Positions 8,417 to 17,036 of a stretch of 64,000 nt of DNA are shown here, one piece after another. The position numbers and the translations under genes are program-made. The DNA lies in contig NZ_CADIJM010000008.1 in NCBI RefSeq assembly GCF_902859585.1, forward strand, positions 62,001 to 126,000, given 5' to 3'. Within the stretch, counting starts at the first letter, position 1, and every line of letters begins with the position of its first letter. Below the pieces are notes generated by a model. The model was not told the DNA's origin. It did no database searches and saw nothing but the letters and a program-made list of their open reading frames with translations. The DNA comes from Achromobacter animicus (GTDB lineage Bacteria > Pseudomonadota > Gammaproteobacteria > Burkholderiales > Burkholderiaceae_B).

Positions 8417-8455
8417 CCGCCGCCATTCGGCGCTGACCGGACCGGCGGCGGTTTT
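8417..8455 (+). terminator. hairpin with T-run between bhuR and bhuS
   Basis: CCGCCGCC (8417-8424) pairs with GGCGGCGG (8444-8451), and TTTT follows directly. The position just after the bhuR stop and before bhuS suggests a partial terminator or mRNA-stabilising hairpin. It could keep receptor expression above that of bhuSTUV. Confidence 0.5.
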
Positions 8456-8491
8456 CTGCAGTGTTTTTTTGCACCGGCCGGAGGGCCTACG

Positions 8492-9538
8492 ATGACGAAT
8501 AATGATTTCTCGACCCGCGCTGAAGAACTGCGTGCCCGCAATGAGGCGCTGGCGGCGTCGCAACCCGGGCTGCGCGCCCGCAATCTGGCCCAGGCGTTGG
8601 GCGTGTCCGAGGCCGAGTGGGTGGCCGCGGGCTGTGGCGGCGTGAAGGCGACGGCGCTGCATGGCACGCCGCAAGAGATCTTCCGCGAACTGGGCACGCT
8701 GGGCGAAGTGATGGCGCTGACGCGCAACGACTGGTGTGTGCACGAGCGCCATGGGGTGTATGAGGACATCCAGGCCGACGGTCCGGTAGGTCTGGTGCTG
8801 GGACCGGACATCGACCTGCGCGTGTTCTTCACCGCATGGAAGTCGGCCTGGGCAGTCGAGCAGGACGGCCGCCAGAGCCTGCAGTTCTTCGACGGCGCGG
8901 GCGTTGCGGTGCACAAGGTCTACCGCACTGACGGCACGGACGCTGCCGCGTGGGATGCATTGGTCGCGCGCTTCGCGGGCGAGTCGCAATGGCCCGTGGC
9001 CCAAGCCTACGCGCCGTCCGCCGACGCCGAGCAGGTCGAGGACGCGTCCGCCTGGCGCGAAGCGTGGCTGGGCATGAAGGACACGCACGAATTTTTCCCG
9101 CTGCTGCGCAAGTTCAAAGTGTCGCGCCTGGCGGCCCTGACGGCGGCCGGCGAAGACCTGGCGCAGCCGGTGCCTGCCGACGCCGTGGAGCGCATGCTGC
9201 AATCGGCGGCCGAATCGGGCCTGCGCATCATGTGCTTCGTGGGCAACCGCGGCATGATCCAGATCCACTCCGGTCCGGTGCAGTCGCTGCGCCGCACGGG
9301 CCCGTGGTTCAACGTGCTGGATCCCAAGTTCAACCTGCACCTGGACACCACGGCCATCGCGTCGGTCTGGGTGGTCAACAAGCCGACGACCGACGGCTGG
9401 GTCACCTCGCTGGAGGTGTACGCCGGCACGGGCGACCTGATCGTGCAGTTCTTCGGTGAACGCAAACCCGGTCAGCGGGAAATCCCGCAATGGCGCGACC
9501 TGATGGTCAGCCTGTGCAGCGCGCCGCTGGCCGCTTGA
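8492..9538 (+). CDS. bhuS: HemS/BhuS-family haem-handling protein
   Basis: The 348-residue cytoplasmic protein is organised as a tandem duplication of the HemS fold. The N-terminal half contains FRELGTLGEVMALTRN with VHERHGVYED, and the C-terminal half FFPLLRKFKVSRLAAL with FVGNRGMIQIHSG. HemS-family proteins bind imported haem and pass it on or degrade it. It lies 82 bp after bhuR and 21 bp before bhuT, in the conserved order of the Bordetella bhu operon. Confidence 0.93.
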   Translation: MTNNDFSTRAEELRARNEALAASQPGLRARNLAQALGVSEAEWVAAGCGGVKATALHGTPQEIFRELGTLGEVMALTRNDWCVHERHGVYEDIQADGPVGLVLGPDIDLRVFFTAWKSAWAVEQDGRQSLQFFDGAGVAVHKVYRTDGTDAAAWDALVARFAGESQWPVAQAYAPSADAEQVEDASAWREAWLGMKDTHEFFPLLRKFKVSRLAALTAAGEDLAQPVPADAVERMLQSAAESGLRIMCFVGNRGMIQIHSGPVQSLRRTGPWFNVLDPKFNLHLDTTAIASVWVVNKPTTDGWVTSLEVYAGTGDLIVQFFGERKPGQREIPQWRDLMVSLCSAPLAA

Positions 9539-9559
9539 GCGCATAAGGAAACGAGAGCG

Positions 9560-10390
9560 ATGAAGAAATGGTTGGCAGTGGCGGCCTGGTTGTTGGCGGC
9601 AGGCGCGCAGGCGGCGCCGCCCGAACGGGTGGTGACCTTGGGCGGCACCGTGACCGAGATCGTGTATCAGCTCGGGCAGGGCGGCAAACTGGTGGGAGAC
9701 GATCTCTCCAGCCTGTACCCGGAGGCCGCGACCAAGCTGCCGCGCGTCGGCTATTACCGTGCGGTGCCGGTGGAAGGCGTGCTGGCGCTCAAGCCGGATC
9801 TGGTGCTGGCGTCCGAGCAGGCCGGTCCGCCCGACGCGCTCAAGCGCCTGGGCGACGTCGGCGTGCGCATCGTCACCGTGCCGGACGCCCCGTCGGTGGA
9901 TTCGCTGAAAGCGCGCATCCGCAACATCGCCGAGGCGCTGGACGTGGCCCCGGCGGGTGAAGCGCTGGTGACCGAGATCACCCGCGACCTGAAGGCGGTC
10001 GAGGCGATTCCGATCACTGGCGCGCGCGCCATCCTGGTGATGAACCGCACCGGCACGCTGCAAGGCGCGGGCGGCGGCACGGCGGCCAACGAAGTCATGA
10101 CGATGGCGGGGTTGGCCAATGTGCTGAAGGACCAGCAGGGCTACAAGCCGCTCTCGGCCGAAGCGGTCAGCGCGCTCGCGCCCGACGTCATCGTCGTGAC
10201 GCGAACTTCGCTGGAAGCTTCCGGCGGCGTGGACAAGCTGCTGGCGCTGCCGGGCCTGGCCTCCACGCCGGCCGCCGCGCGCAAGCGCGTCATCGTCATG
10301 GACGACCTGCTCCTCTTGGGCATGGGCCCGCGCCTGCCTTTGGCGCTGACCGAACTCAAGCGGGAGGCGGCCGGTGTCATGGGGCGCTAG
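9560..10390 (+). CDS. bhuT: periplasmic haem-binding protein of the ABC importer
   Basis: This 276-residue substrate-binding protein has a signal peptide (KWLAVAAWLLAAGAQAAPP) and a TroA/FhuD-type fold. It opens with RVVTLGGTVTEIVYQLG and contains VPDAPSVDSLKARIRNIAEAL. It would receive haem from BhuR in the periplasm and deliver it to BhuUV. The ribosome site is GGAAACGAGAG upstream of ATG. The last 17 bp overlap the bhuU start. Confidence 0.92.
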   Translation: MKKWLAVAAWLLAAGAQAAPPERVVTLGGTVTEIVYQLGQGGKLVGDDLSSLYPEAATKLPRVGYYRAVPVEGVLALKPDLVLASEQAGPPDALKRLGDVGVRIVTVPDAPSVDSLKARIRNIAEALDVAPAGEALVTEITRDLKAVEAIPITGARAILVMNRTGTLQGAGGGTAANEVMTMAGLANVLKDQQGYKPLSAEAVSALAPDVIVVTRTSLEASGGVDKLLALPGLASTPAAARKRVIVMDDLLLLGMGPRLPLALTELKREAAGVMGR

Positions 10391-11387
10391 CGCAAAGCGC
10401 GTCTCCGCGCCGCTGGCGCTGGCAGTGCTGGGCGCCGTGCTGGCGCTGGTGGCGCTGGCCGCCAGCAGCAGCGGCGCGGTCCAGATTCCGTTGCGCGACA
10501 TGCCCACGCTGCTGTTTGGCGACCCCGCGCCGGGCGATGCGCTGTGGCGCAACGTCCTGATCGACATCCGGCTGCCCCGGGTGCTGTTTGCGATGGTGGC
10601 GGGCGCCGCGCTGGCCATATCCGGTGCGGCGATGCAGGCGCTGTTTCGCAATCCGCTGGCCGAGCCTGGCCTTATCGGCATTTCGGCGGGCGGCTCGCTG
10701 GGCGCGGTGGCCGCCATCGTGCTGACCTCGGGCGGCTTCTGGGTGCTGGCGCCGGCCGCGTTCGCCGGCAGCCTGCTTGCCACCTTCTGCGCATACGCGC
10801 TGGGCCGGCGCGTGCCCGGCATGGCGGGACTGCTGCTCGCGGGCATCGCCATCAACGCGGTGGCGGGCGCCATGATTGGGCTGTTCACGTTCGTGGCCAA
10901 TGACGCGCAGTTGCGCGACCTCACGTTCTGGACCATGGGCAGCCTGGCCGGCGCCAAGTGGACGTTGCTGGCGTTCCTCGGCCCGTGGGTGCTGCTGATG
11001 TCCTGGTGGCTGATGCGCCAGTGGCGCGTCATGAACGCCTTGCTGTTGGGCGAGCGCGAAGCGCAGCACCTGGGTTACGCGCTCAAGCGCGTGCGCGCGC
11101 AGCTGGTGCTGGCGTGCGCGCTGATCGTTGGGCCGCTGGTTGCCGCGACGGGCGGCATCGGCTTTGTCGGCCTGGTGGTGCCGCATCTGGTGCGCATGAC
11201 GCTGGGCGCGAATCACCGCTGGCTGCCGCCGGCCTGCGTGCTGGGCGGGGCGCTGGCGCTGACGCTGGCCGACTGGCTGTCGCGTGTCGCCGTCGTGCCG
11301 GCGGAGCTGCCGATCGGGCTGGTGACCAGCCTGGTGGGCGGACCCTTTTTCTTGTGGCTGCTGGCGCGCGGCCGGAGGCACGGTTGA
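10374..11387 (+). CDS. bhuU: haem ABC importer permease
   Basis: The product is a 337-residue FecCD/BtuC-type permease with about ten membrane segments. It carries the family motifs GDALWRNVLIDIRLPRVL, GAALAISGAAMQALFRNPLAEPG and GGIGFVGLVVPHLVRM. GTG at 10374 was preferred as start because GGAGG lies 7 nt upstream and no ATG is suitable. The gene overlaps bhuT by 17 bp, and its stop shares one base with the bhuV start, so translation of the three is coupled. Confidence 0.92.
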   Translation: MSWGASAKRVSAPLALAVLGAVLALVALAASSSGAVQIPLRDMPTLLFGDPAPGDALWRNVLIDIRLPRVLFAMVAGAALAISGAAMQALFRNPLAEPGLIGISAGGSLGAVAAIVLTSGGFWVLAPAAFAGSLLATFCAYALGRRVPGMAGLLLAGIAINAVAGAMIGLFTFVANDAQLRDLTFWTMGSLAGAKWTLLAFLGPWVLLMSWWLMRQWRVMNALLLGEREAQHLGYALKRVRAQLVLACALIVGPLVAATGGIGFVGLVVPHLVRMTLGANHRWLPPACVLGGALALTLADWLSRVAVVPAELPIGLVTSLVGGPFFLWLLARGRRHG

Positions 11388-12172
11388 TGCTTGCAGCCGA
11401 CGATCTCGTATTGACGCGGGGCGGCAACCGCATTCTGGACAAGGTGTCGTTGGCGGTGCGGCCCGGCGAAGTGGTCGGCCTTTTGGGCGCGAACGGCGCG
11501 GGCAAGTCGACGCTGCTGGGCGCAATGTCCGCCGAATTGGCGCCGGAAGCTGGCTCGGTCCGCCTGGGCGATGCCGACGTGCAGCAATTGGCGCATCGCC
11601 AACAGGCCCGCCTGCGCGCCGTGCTGCCGCAAAAGCCCGGGTTGAGCTTCGACCTGGACGTGCGTGACGTGGTGGCAATGGGGGCGTACCCGTTTCCCGA
11701 ACTGTCGCCCGCGCAGGTGGACACGCTGGTGGATCAGGCGCTGGGCTGGGCCGACGTGTCGCATCTGAATGCGCGCCGCTATCCCGAGCTGTCCGGGGGC
11801 GAGCAGCAGCGGGTGCAGTTTGCGCGCGTGCTGGTGCAGTGCAAGGCGGCCCGGGGGCTGGGTGAGCCGCGCTATCTGCTGCTGGACGAGCCCACCGCCA
11901 GTCTGGACCCCAAGCACCAGGGCGACCTCTTGCGCGTCGCTGCAGGCCTGGCCCATGACGGCGATACCGGCGTACTGGTGATCCTGCACGACATGAACCT
12001 GGCGGCGCGCTGGTGCGACCGCTTGCTCCTGCTGTGCGGCGGCCGGGCCATCGCGTCGGGCACGCCGGCCGAGGTGCTGACGCCGAAGAACCTGTTCCTG
12101 GCCTACGGCATCGACGCCCATGTCATGCCGCATCCCTTGCAGCCCGAGCGCCTGCTCGTGGTCACGACATGA
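11387..12172 (+). CDS. bhuV: haem ABC importer ATP-binding protein
   Basis: The 261-residue ATPase carries Walker A (GANGAGKST), the signature LSGGEQQRVQ, Walker B (YLLLDEP) and the H-loop (ILHDMNLAARW). It belongs to the FecE/HmuV class. The true start is the ATG at 11387, which overlaps the bhuU TGA as TGATG and follows GGAGG. The longer open frame upstream is antisense-type shadow sequence. It energises import of haem by BhuTU across the inner membrane. Confidence 0.93.
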   Translation: MLAADDLVLTRGGNRILDKVSLAVRPGEVVGLLGANGAGKSTLLGAMSAELAPEAGSVRLGDADVQQLAHRQQARLRAVLPQKPGLSFDLDVRDVVAMGAYPFPELSPAQVDTLVDQALGWADVSHLNARRYPELSGGEQQRVQFARVLVQCKAARGLGEPRYLLLDEPTASLDPKHQGDLLRVAAGLAHDGDTGVLVILHDMNLAARWCDRLLLLCGGRAIASGTPAEVLTPKNLFLAYGIDAHVMPHPLQPERLLVVTT

Positions 12173-12176
12173 CGGC

Positions 12177-12204
12177 GTGACGCCGGACGCGGGGCCGGTA
12201 AAAT
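12177..12204 (+). promoter_or_regulatory. putative sigma-70 promoter of yajQ
   Basis: GTGACG (12177-12182) and TAAAAT (12199-12204) are separated by 16 bp and lie 46 bp before the yajQ start, outside the bhu operon. The -10 is good and the -35 moderate. Confidence 0.4.
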
Positions 12205-12228
12205 GGCGGGCATTGCACTTTCCCGCCA
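12204..12228 (+). terminator. hairpin after bhuV
   Basis: TGGCGGG (12204-12210) and CCCGCCA (12222-12228) form a 7-bp stem with an 11-nt loop, followed by ATTTTC. It could end the bhu transcript. If the promoter just upstream is real, it would instead sit at the 5' end of the yajQ transcript. Confidence 0.35.
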
Positions 12229-12249
12229 ATTTTCACAGGACCCCGTGTC

Positions 12250-12732
12250 ATGCCTACTTTTGACGTCGTCTCCGAAGTCGACAAACACGAACTGACCAAC
12301 GCCGTCGACCAAGCCAACCGCGAACTGTCCACGCGCTTCGACTTCAAGGGCACCGAAGCCAAGTTCGAACTCGAGGGCTATGTCGTGACCCAGGTCGCTT
12401 CCAGCGCGTTCCAGCTCAAGCAGATGCTGGACATCCTGCGCGGCCGCCTGTCTGCCCGCGGCATCGACGTGCGCTGCCTGGACGTGGCCGACCCGCTTGA
12501 AAACCTGGGCGGCGCCCGCCAGAAGGTCACCATCAAGCAGGGCATCGAACAGCCCGTTGCCAAGAAGCTCATCGCCGCCATCAAGAACGCCAAGCTCAAG
12601 GTCGAATCGCAGATCAATGGCGACAAGCTGCGCATCTCGGGCAAGAAGCGCGACGACCTGCAGACCGCCATTGCATTGCTGAAAAAGACCGACGTCGAGC
12701 TGCCGCTGCAGTTCGAAAACTTCCGCGACTAA
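12250..12732 (+). CDS. yajQ: YajQ-family nucleotide-binding protein
   Basis: The 160-residue protein is full length for YajQ. It contains the family start PTFDVVSEVDKHELTNAVDQ, followed by RFDFKG and LISG-like motifs in two RRM-like halves, the second holding KLRISGKKRDDLQ. Some YajQ proteins bind cyclic di-GMP and act with transcription factors. Notably a LysR gene starts 18 bp downstream, and the YajQ orthologue of Xanthomonas is known to act through a LysR-type protein. A direct partnership here is inference. Confidence 0.93.
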   Translation: MPTFDVVSEVDKHELTNAVDQANRELSTRFDFKGTEAKFELEGYVVTQVASSAFQLKQMLDILRGRLSARGIDVRCLDVADPLENLGGARQKVTIKQGIEQPVAKKLIAAIKNAKLKVESQINGDKLRISGKKRDDLQTAIALLKKTDVELPLQFENFRD

Positions 12733-12750
12733 GCCGCGCGGGCCGCACCG

Positions 12751-13656
12751 ATGGGGCATTCCAGCGAACTGCTCCTTGTCGTTGAGCTTGCGCGCGCGGG
12801 CGGCATGTCGGCCGCGGCGCGCGAGCTTGATGTCACCCCTGCCGCAGTCAGCAAGCGGCTGGCGCAGATCGAGGCGCGGCTGGGCGTGCGGCTCTTCAAC
12901 CGCAGCACGCGGCGCCTCAGTCTTACCGCCGAGGGCGAGGTGTATCTGGAAAACGCCCGCCGCATCCTGGGCGAGATCGACGACCTGGACGCGCTCATCG
13001 CCAGCCGTCAGGCCGCCCCGCGCGGCCTGCTCAAGGTCAATGCGCCGCTGGGTTTCGGGCGCAGCTATATCGCGCCGGCCATCGCGGAATTCGCGCAGCA
13101 GTATCCCGAAGTCTCGCTGCAATTGCAGTTGACCGACCGGCCGGCCGACTTCGTGCGCGAGGCCTTTGACGTTGCGGTGCGCTTTGGCGATCTACCCGAC
13201 ACGAGTCTCATCGCGCGCAAGATCGCGCCCAACCGGCGCCTCGTGTGCGCGTCGCCCGGTTACCTGAAAAAACACGGCACGCCGACCACGCCGCATGATC
13301 TGGCGCGGCACCAGTGCATCGTGCTGCGCCAGAACGACGCTGCCTATGGGCTGTGGCGTTTCACGAAAGGCCGGCGCAGCGAAACCGTGAAGGTGCGCGG
13401 CAATCTCAGCAGCAACGATGGCGAGGTCACCCTGACCTGGGGCCTGGCCGGCCTGGGCATCCTGCAACGCGCGGAATGGGACCTGGCGCGCTACCTGCGC
13501 AGCGGCCGGCTGGTGCAGGTGCTAGAGGACTATGCGCTGCCGCAGGCGGATATCTACGCCGTTTTCCCGGAAAGGCACCACCTGTCCGCCAAGGTGCGGG
13601 TGTTCGTGGATTTCCTGGTGGCGTATTTCGGCGAAGGGTCGGAGGGGCGGTGGTGA
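12751..13656 (+). CDS. LysR-family transcriptional regulator (DmlR-like)
   Basis: The 301-residue regulator has an N-terminal HTH (MSAAARELDVTPAAVSKRLAQ) and an effector domain of the CrgA/DmlR subgroup (RGLLKVNAPLGFGRSYIAPA). It follows yajQ by 18 bp and may be co-transcribed with it. Its relatives often control dehydrogenases for malate or tartrate, and a tartrate dehydrogenase gene lies 2.3 kb downstream, beyond the DNA-repair genes. That link is only suggestive. Confidence 0.9.
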   Translation: MGHSSELLLVVELARAGGMSAAARELDVTPAAVSKRLAQIEARLGVRLFNRSTRRLSLTAEGEVYLENARRILGEIDDLDALIASRQAAPRGLLKVNAPLGFGRSYIAPAIAEFAQQYPEVSLQLQLTDRPADFVREAFDVAVRFGDLPDTSLIARKIAPNRRLVCASPGYLKKHGTPTTPHDLARHQCIVLRQNDAAYGLWRFTKGRRSETVKVRGNLSSNDGEVTLTWGLAGLGILQRAEWDLARYLRSGRLVQVLEDYALPQADIYAVFPERHHLSAKVRVFVDFLVAYFGEGSEGRW

Positions 13657-13708
13657 AGCGCTGTTCTTTTGTGCTAGATCCCGTTGCGCGTGCTTTCTTC
13701 AACCTCGA

Positions 13709-15154
13709 TCACGCTGTCCACAGGTGCTGCGCCGCGTAGGCGCGCCACGGCCGCCAGGCCTCAGATCGCGCCAGCAGTTGCGCGGGTGTGTAGGCCCGCG
13801 ATTCCAGCTTTTCCAGCGCGCGGATCAAGCCGATATCCGCATGCGGAAACGCGTCCGGCTCACGCAGTTGCCGCAGCGCGATGTATTGCGCCGTCCATTC
13901 CCCCACGCCGCGTATCGTGCGCAACCGCCGCACGGCGTCTTCCAGGTCGACGGCGGCGTCAAAGAGATGCGGGTCCGCGACCGCTGCCGCGGCCACCGCG
14001 GACAGCGTCGCCGCCCGGCTGCGCGGCATGCCCAGCGAGGCCAGTTCGGCGGCGGCCACCACGTCCGGCTCGGGAAACACGTGCGTCAGCGCGCCGTCCG
14101 GCTGCGCTAGCGGCTTGCCATGCGCCGCCACCAGCTTGCCCGCCAGCCGGATGGCGGCGGCCACCGTGATCTGTTGTCCCAGCACTGCCCGCATGGCCAG
14201 TTCAAAACCGTCCCACGCGCCCGGCACGCGCAGCCCCGGCCGCGCCTGCATCAGCGCCGTCATGACTGGATCGGCGGCAAACTGCGCAGCGATTGCCGCC
14301 GGGTCGCTGGCCAGGTCGAACACGCGGCGCAGACGCGCGATGATGGCTGGCAGTGACGGCAGATGAGGAAAGCGCACCGCCACCTGCAGCGCGTCGCCCG
14401 CGCCCGGCCGCACCGTGACCGTGCCTTGCGCACCATCCAGGCTGACGGTGCGCGCATAGGTGTCGCCCGTCACGGACTCGACGCCGGGAATGGCGCGCAG
14501 CCGCAGGAACGCCAGCATGGCGTCCCAGTCGTAGGGCGGGCGGTAGCGCAGCAGCAGCTTGATTTCCCCATCCTGGCCCGCCGGCACCTCCGGCTTGCCT
14601 GAACGCCGCAGTTCGCCGGGCGCCCGGCCGAACAGGTCGAGGAACACCTCGTTGAAACGGCGGATGCTGCCGAATCCCGACGCGAAGGCGATCTCGGCCA
14701 TGGGCAACTGCGTTTCATGGATGAGCTGCTTGGCCAGCAGCACGCGGCGCGTCTGCGCGAATGCGACGGGCGAGGCGCCCAGGTGCTGGCGGAACTGGCG
14801 CCGCAACTGCCGCTCGCCCACGCCCAGACGCTGCGCCAGCGCGTCGACGCCGGCCTCGTCCAGCGCGCCCAGCTCGATACGCTGCAATGCGCGCGCCACG
14901 GTGGGCGGCAACTCGTGGCCGGGGCCGACTTCGGGCGCCGTTTCCGGGCGGCAGCGCAGGCAAGGGTGGAACCCGGCCTCCTGCGCGGCTGCGGCCGTCG
15001 AAAAGAACGTGACGTTTTTCGACAGGGGCGTGCGCGCCGGACAGACCGGGCGGCAATAGATGCGCGTGGTCTTGACGGCCGTGAAGAAGCGGCCGTCGTA
15101 GCGGGCGTCGCGCACCTGGATGGCGCTGTAGCAGGCATCGTGGTTCAGGTTCAT
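13709..15154 (-). CDS. alkA: Ada-AlkA fusion: methyl-phosphotriester sensor and 3-methyladenine DNA glycosylase
   Basis: The 481-residue protein has three parts. The Ada N-terminal zinc domain has Cys34, Cys38, Cys65 and Cys68, with the same spacing as the four metal-binding cysteines of E. coli Ada. An AraC-type HTH follows (VDALAQRLGVGERQLRRQF to ASGFGSIRRFNEVF). The AlkA glycosylase domain ends with the helix-hairpin-helix TIRGVGEWTAQYIALR and catalytic Asp near 440 (FPHADIGL). It can sense alkylated DNA, activate transcription and excise 3-alkylpurines. It is divergent from ogt across a strong dyad, so the pair is probably an adaptive-response unit. Confidence 0.93.
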   Translation of the reverse strand: MNLNHDACYSAIQVRDARYDGRFFTAVKTTRIYCRPVCPARTPLSKNVTFFSTAAAAQEAGFHPCLRCRPETAPEVGPGHELPPTVARALQRIELGALDEAGVDALAQRLGVGERQLRRQFRQHLGASPVAFAQTRRVLLAKQLIHETQLPMAEIAFASGFGSIRRFNEVFLDLFGRAPGELRRSGKPEVPAGQDGEIKLLLRYRPPYDWDAMLAFLRLRAIPGVESVTGDTYARTVSLDGAQGTVTVRPGAGDALQVAVRFPHLPSLPAIIARLRRVFDLASDPAAIAAQFAADPVMTALMQARPGLRVPGAWDGFELAMRAVLGQQITVAAAIRLAGKLVAAHGKPLAQPDGALTHVFPEPDVVAAAELASLGMPRSRAATLSAVAAAAVADPHLFDAAVDLEDAVRRLRTIRGVGEWTAQYIALRQLREPDAFPHADIGLIRALEKLESRAYTPAQLLARSEAWRPWRAYAAQHLWTA

Positions 15155-15190
15155 GAAGCGATGCTAACGCCGCCGGGCGGGCAAGATCTA

Positions 15191-15239
15191 GCGGATTTCG
15201 GACAGGGTTGTGAATGTCACACTGCTGTCCGAAAACCGC
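15191..15239. promoter_or_regulatory. 49-bp nested dyad between alkA and ogt
   Basis: Outer arms GCGGATTTCGGACAG (15191-15205) and CTGTCCGAAAACCGC (15225-15239) match in 14 of 15 pairs. An inner GTGA/TCAC pair (15210-15213 and 15217-15220) shares exactly the same centre, 15215. The element lies 36 bp from the alkA start and 61 bp from the ogt start, where an operator would be expected. Autoregulation by the Ada-AlkA HTH is a reasonable guess. Confidence 0.65.
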
Positions 15240-15300
15240 CAGCACCCGGTCTGGCGGCGGGTCTATATTGGCGGCTTGCCTACCTACCCGGAGCGACATC

Positions 15301-15867
15301 ATGCCGGTACACACCTTTCTGCTGGAACGGGTTCCCACCCCCATTGGCCGGATGCTCGTGCTGACCGATGCCCAAGCCCACCTGCGCGCCGTGGACTGGG
15401 AAGACTACGAATCCCGCATGCACCTGCTGTTGCAGCGCCAGTACGGCCGGGGCGCGGTGCAACTGCAGGACGCCGCGCAGCCTTCGCAGGCAAGCCGCGC
15501 GCTGCAAGCGTATTTCGATGGCGACGTGGACGCCATCTCGGATCTTCCGGTCGCCTTGGGCGGCACGCGCTTCCAGCAGCAGGTCTGGCACGCGCTGAGC
15601 GGCATCGAAGGCGGCAGCACCATCAGCTACGGCACGCTGGCGACGCGAATCGCCCGTCCCACGGCCGTGCGCGCGGTCGGGCTGGCCAACGGCGCCAATC
15701 CCGTGGGCATCGTCATTCCGTGCCATCGCGTGATCGGCGCCAACGCCACGCTGACGGGCTACGGCGGCGGCCTGCACCGCAAGCGCTGGCTGCTGACGCA
15801 CGAGGCGGCCTGGCGCAGCGCGCAGCCGCAGCGCCGTACCGAGGCGGCACTTTCAACTTCAAGTTGA
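15301..15867 (+). CDS. ogt: methylated-DNA--protein-cysteine methyltransferase
   Basis: The 188-residue suicide enzyme removes O6-alkyl groups from guanine onto Cys141 in the IVIPCHRVIG motif. An N-terminal ribonuclease-like domain precedes the catalytic domain. Before the active site come FQQQVWHALSGIEGGSTISYG and the arginine-finger helix region TAVRAVGLANGANPVG. ATG 15301 follows GGAGCGACATC and begins the recognisable domain. It is divergent from alkA and shares the dyad at 15191-15239. Confidence 0.93.
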   Translation: MPVHTFLLERVPTPIGRMLVLTDAQAHLRAVDWEDYESRMHLLLQRQYGRGAVQLQDAAQPSQASRALQAYFDGDVDAISDLPVALGGTRFQQQVWHALSGIEGGSTISYGTLATRIARPTAVRAVGLANGANPVGIVIPCHRVIGANATLTGYGGGLHRKRWLLTHEAAWRSAQPQRRTEAALSTSS

Positions 15868-15950
15868 AAATGTTGTGAATTTCGGCGCGTTCACCACGCG
15901 CCGCGCTCGGTACAGTGCCAGCAGACTCATCCGCACGGAGCGCTGGCACC

Positions 15951-17036
15951 ATGAAGACCTATCGCATTGCAACCATCCCCGGCGACGGCATCGGCAAGGA
16001 AGTGATTCCCGCCGGCCAGCGCGTCATGCAGGAACTCGCCGCCCAGGGCGGTCTGCGGTTCGAATTTGAAGACTTCGACTGGGGCGGCGACTACTACCGC
16101 AAGCATGGCGTCATGATGCCCGCCGACGGGCTGGATGCGCTGCGCGACAAGGACGCGATCCTGTTCGGCTCGGCCGGCGACCCCGACATCGCCGACCACA
16201 TCACCTTGTGGGGCCTGCGCCTGAAGATCTGCCAGGGGTTCGACCAATACGCCAACGTGCGCCCCACGCGCATCCTGCCGGGGATCGACGCACCGCTCAA
16301 GCGATGCACGCCCGAGCAACTTAACTGGGTGATCGTGCGCGAGAACTCCGAAGGCGAGTACTCGGGCGTTGGCGGCCGCGTGCATCAAGGCCATCCCATC
16401 GAAGCCGCGACCGACGTGTCGATCATGACGCGCGCCGGCGTCGAGCGCATTCTGCGCTTCGCGTTCAAGCTGGCGCAATCGCGGCCGCGCAAGCTGCTGA
16501 CCGTTGTCACCAAGTCCAATGCCCAGCGTCACGCCATGGTGATGTGGGACGAGATCGCCGTGCAGGTCAGCCGCGAATTTCCCGACGTGACCTGGGACAA
16601 GGAACTGGTCGACGCCGCCACCGCCCGCATGGTCAACCGGCCCGCGACCCTGGACACCATCGTCGCCACCAACCTGCACGCCGACATCCTGAGCGACCTG
16701 GCGGCCGCCCTGGCCGGCAGCCTGGGCATTGCGCCCACCGGCAACATCGACCCCGAACGCCGCTACCCGTCCATGTTCGAACCCATCCACGGCTCGGCCT
16801 TCGACATCATGGGCAAGGGACTCGCCAATCCGGTCGGGACGTTCTGGTCGGTGGTGATGCTGCTGGAACACCTGGGCGAAACCGACGCGGCGGCGCGGCT
16901 GATGCAGGCCATTGAAAGCGTCACCGCCGATCCCGCGCTGCACACCGGCGACCTGGGCGGCCACGCCACGACCGAGCAGGTGACCAAGGCGGTCTGCGCA
17001 AAGCTGGCGGAATCGGCGCAAGCCAAGGCGGCATAG
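15951..17036 (+). CDS. ttuC: tartrate dehydrogenase/decarboxylase (isopropylmalate dehydrogenase superfamily)
   Basis: The 361-residue NAD-dependent beta-decarboxylating dehydrogenase has the N-terminal IATIPGDGIGKEV, the substrate region RENSEGEYSGVGGRVHQG, the catalytic Lys/Asp regions (VTKSNAQRHAMVMW and NLHADILSDLAAALAGSLG) and the cofactor region EPIHGSAFDIMGKG. The EYSGVGGR and HADILSD details fit the tartrate/D-malate branch better than leucine biosynthesis. ATG 15951 follows CGGAGCG. A Bug receptor gene lies 190 bp downstream and could serve uptake of the acid. Confidence 0.88.
   Translation: MKTYRIATIPGDGIGKEVIPAGQRVMQELAAQGGLRFEFEDFDWGGDYYRKHGVMMPADGLDALRDKDAILFGSAGDPDIADHITLWGLRLKICQGFDQYANVRPTRILPGIDAPLKRCTPEQLNWVIVRENSEGEYSGVGGRVHQGHPIEAATDVSIMTRAGVERILRFAFKLAQSRPRKLLTVVTKSNAQRHAMVMWDEIAVQVSREFPDVTWDKELVDAATARMVNRPATLDTIVATNLHADILSDLAAALAGSLGIAPTGNIDPERRYPSMFEPIHGSAFDIMGKGLANPVGTFWSVVMLLEHLGETDAAARLMQAIESVTADPALHTGDLGGHATTEQVTKAVCAKLAESAQAKAA

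Noticed and set aside
12751-17036. LysR gene at 12751 as the regulator of the tartrate dehydrogenase
   Set aside because: Family resemblance is suggestive, but the two are separated by the convergent alkA and by ogt, and no shared site was found.
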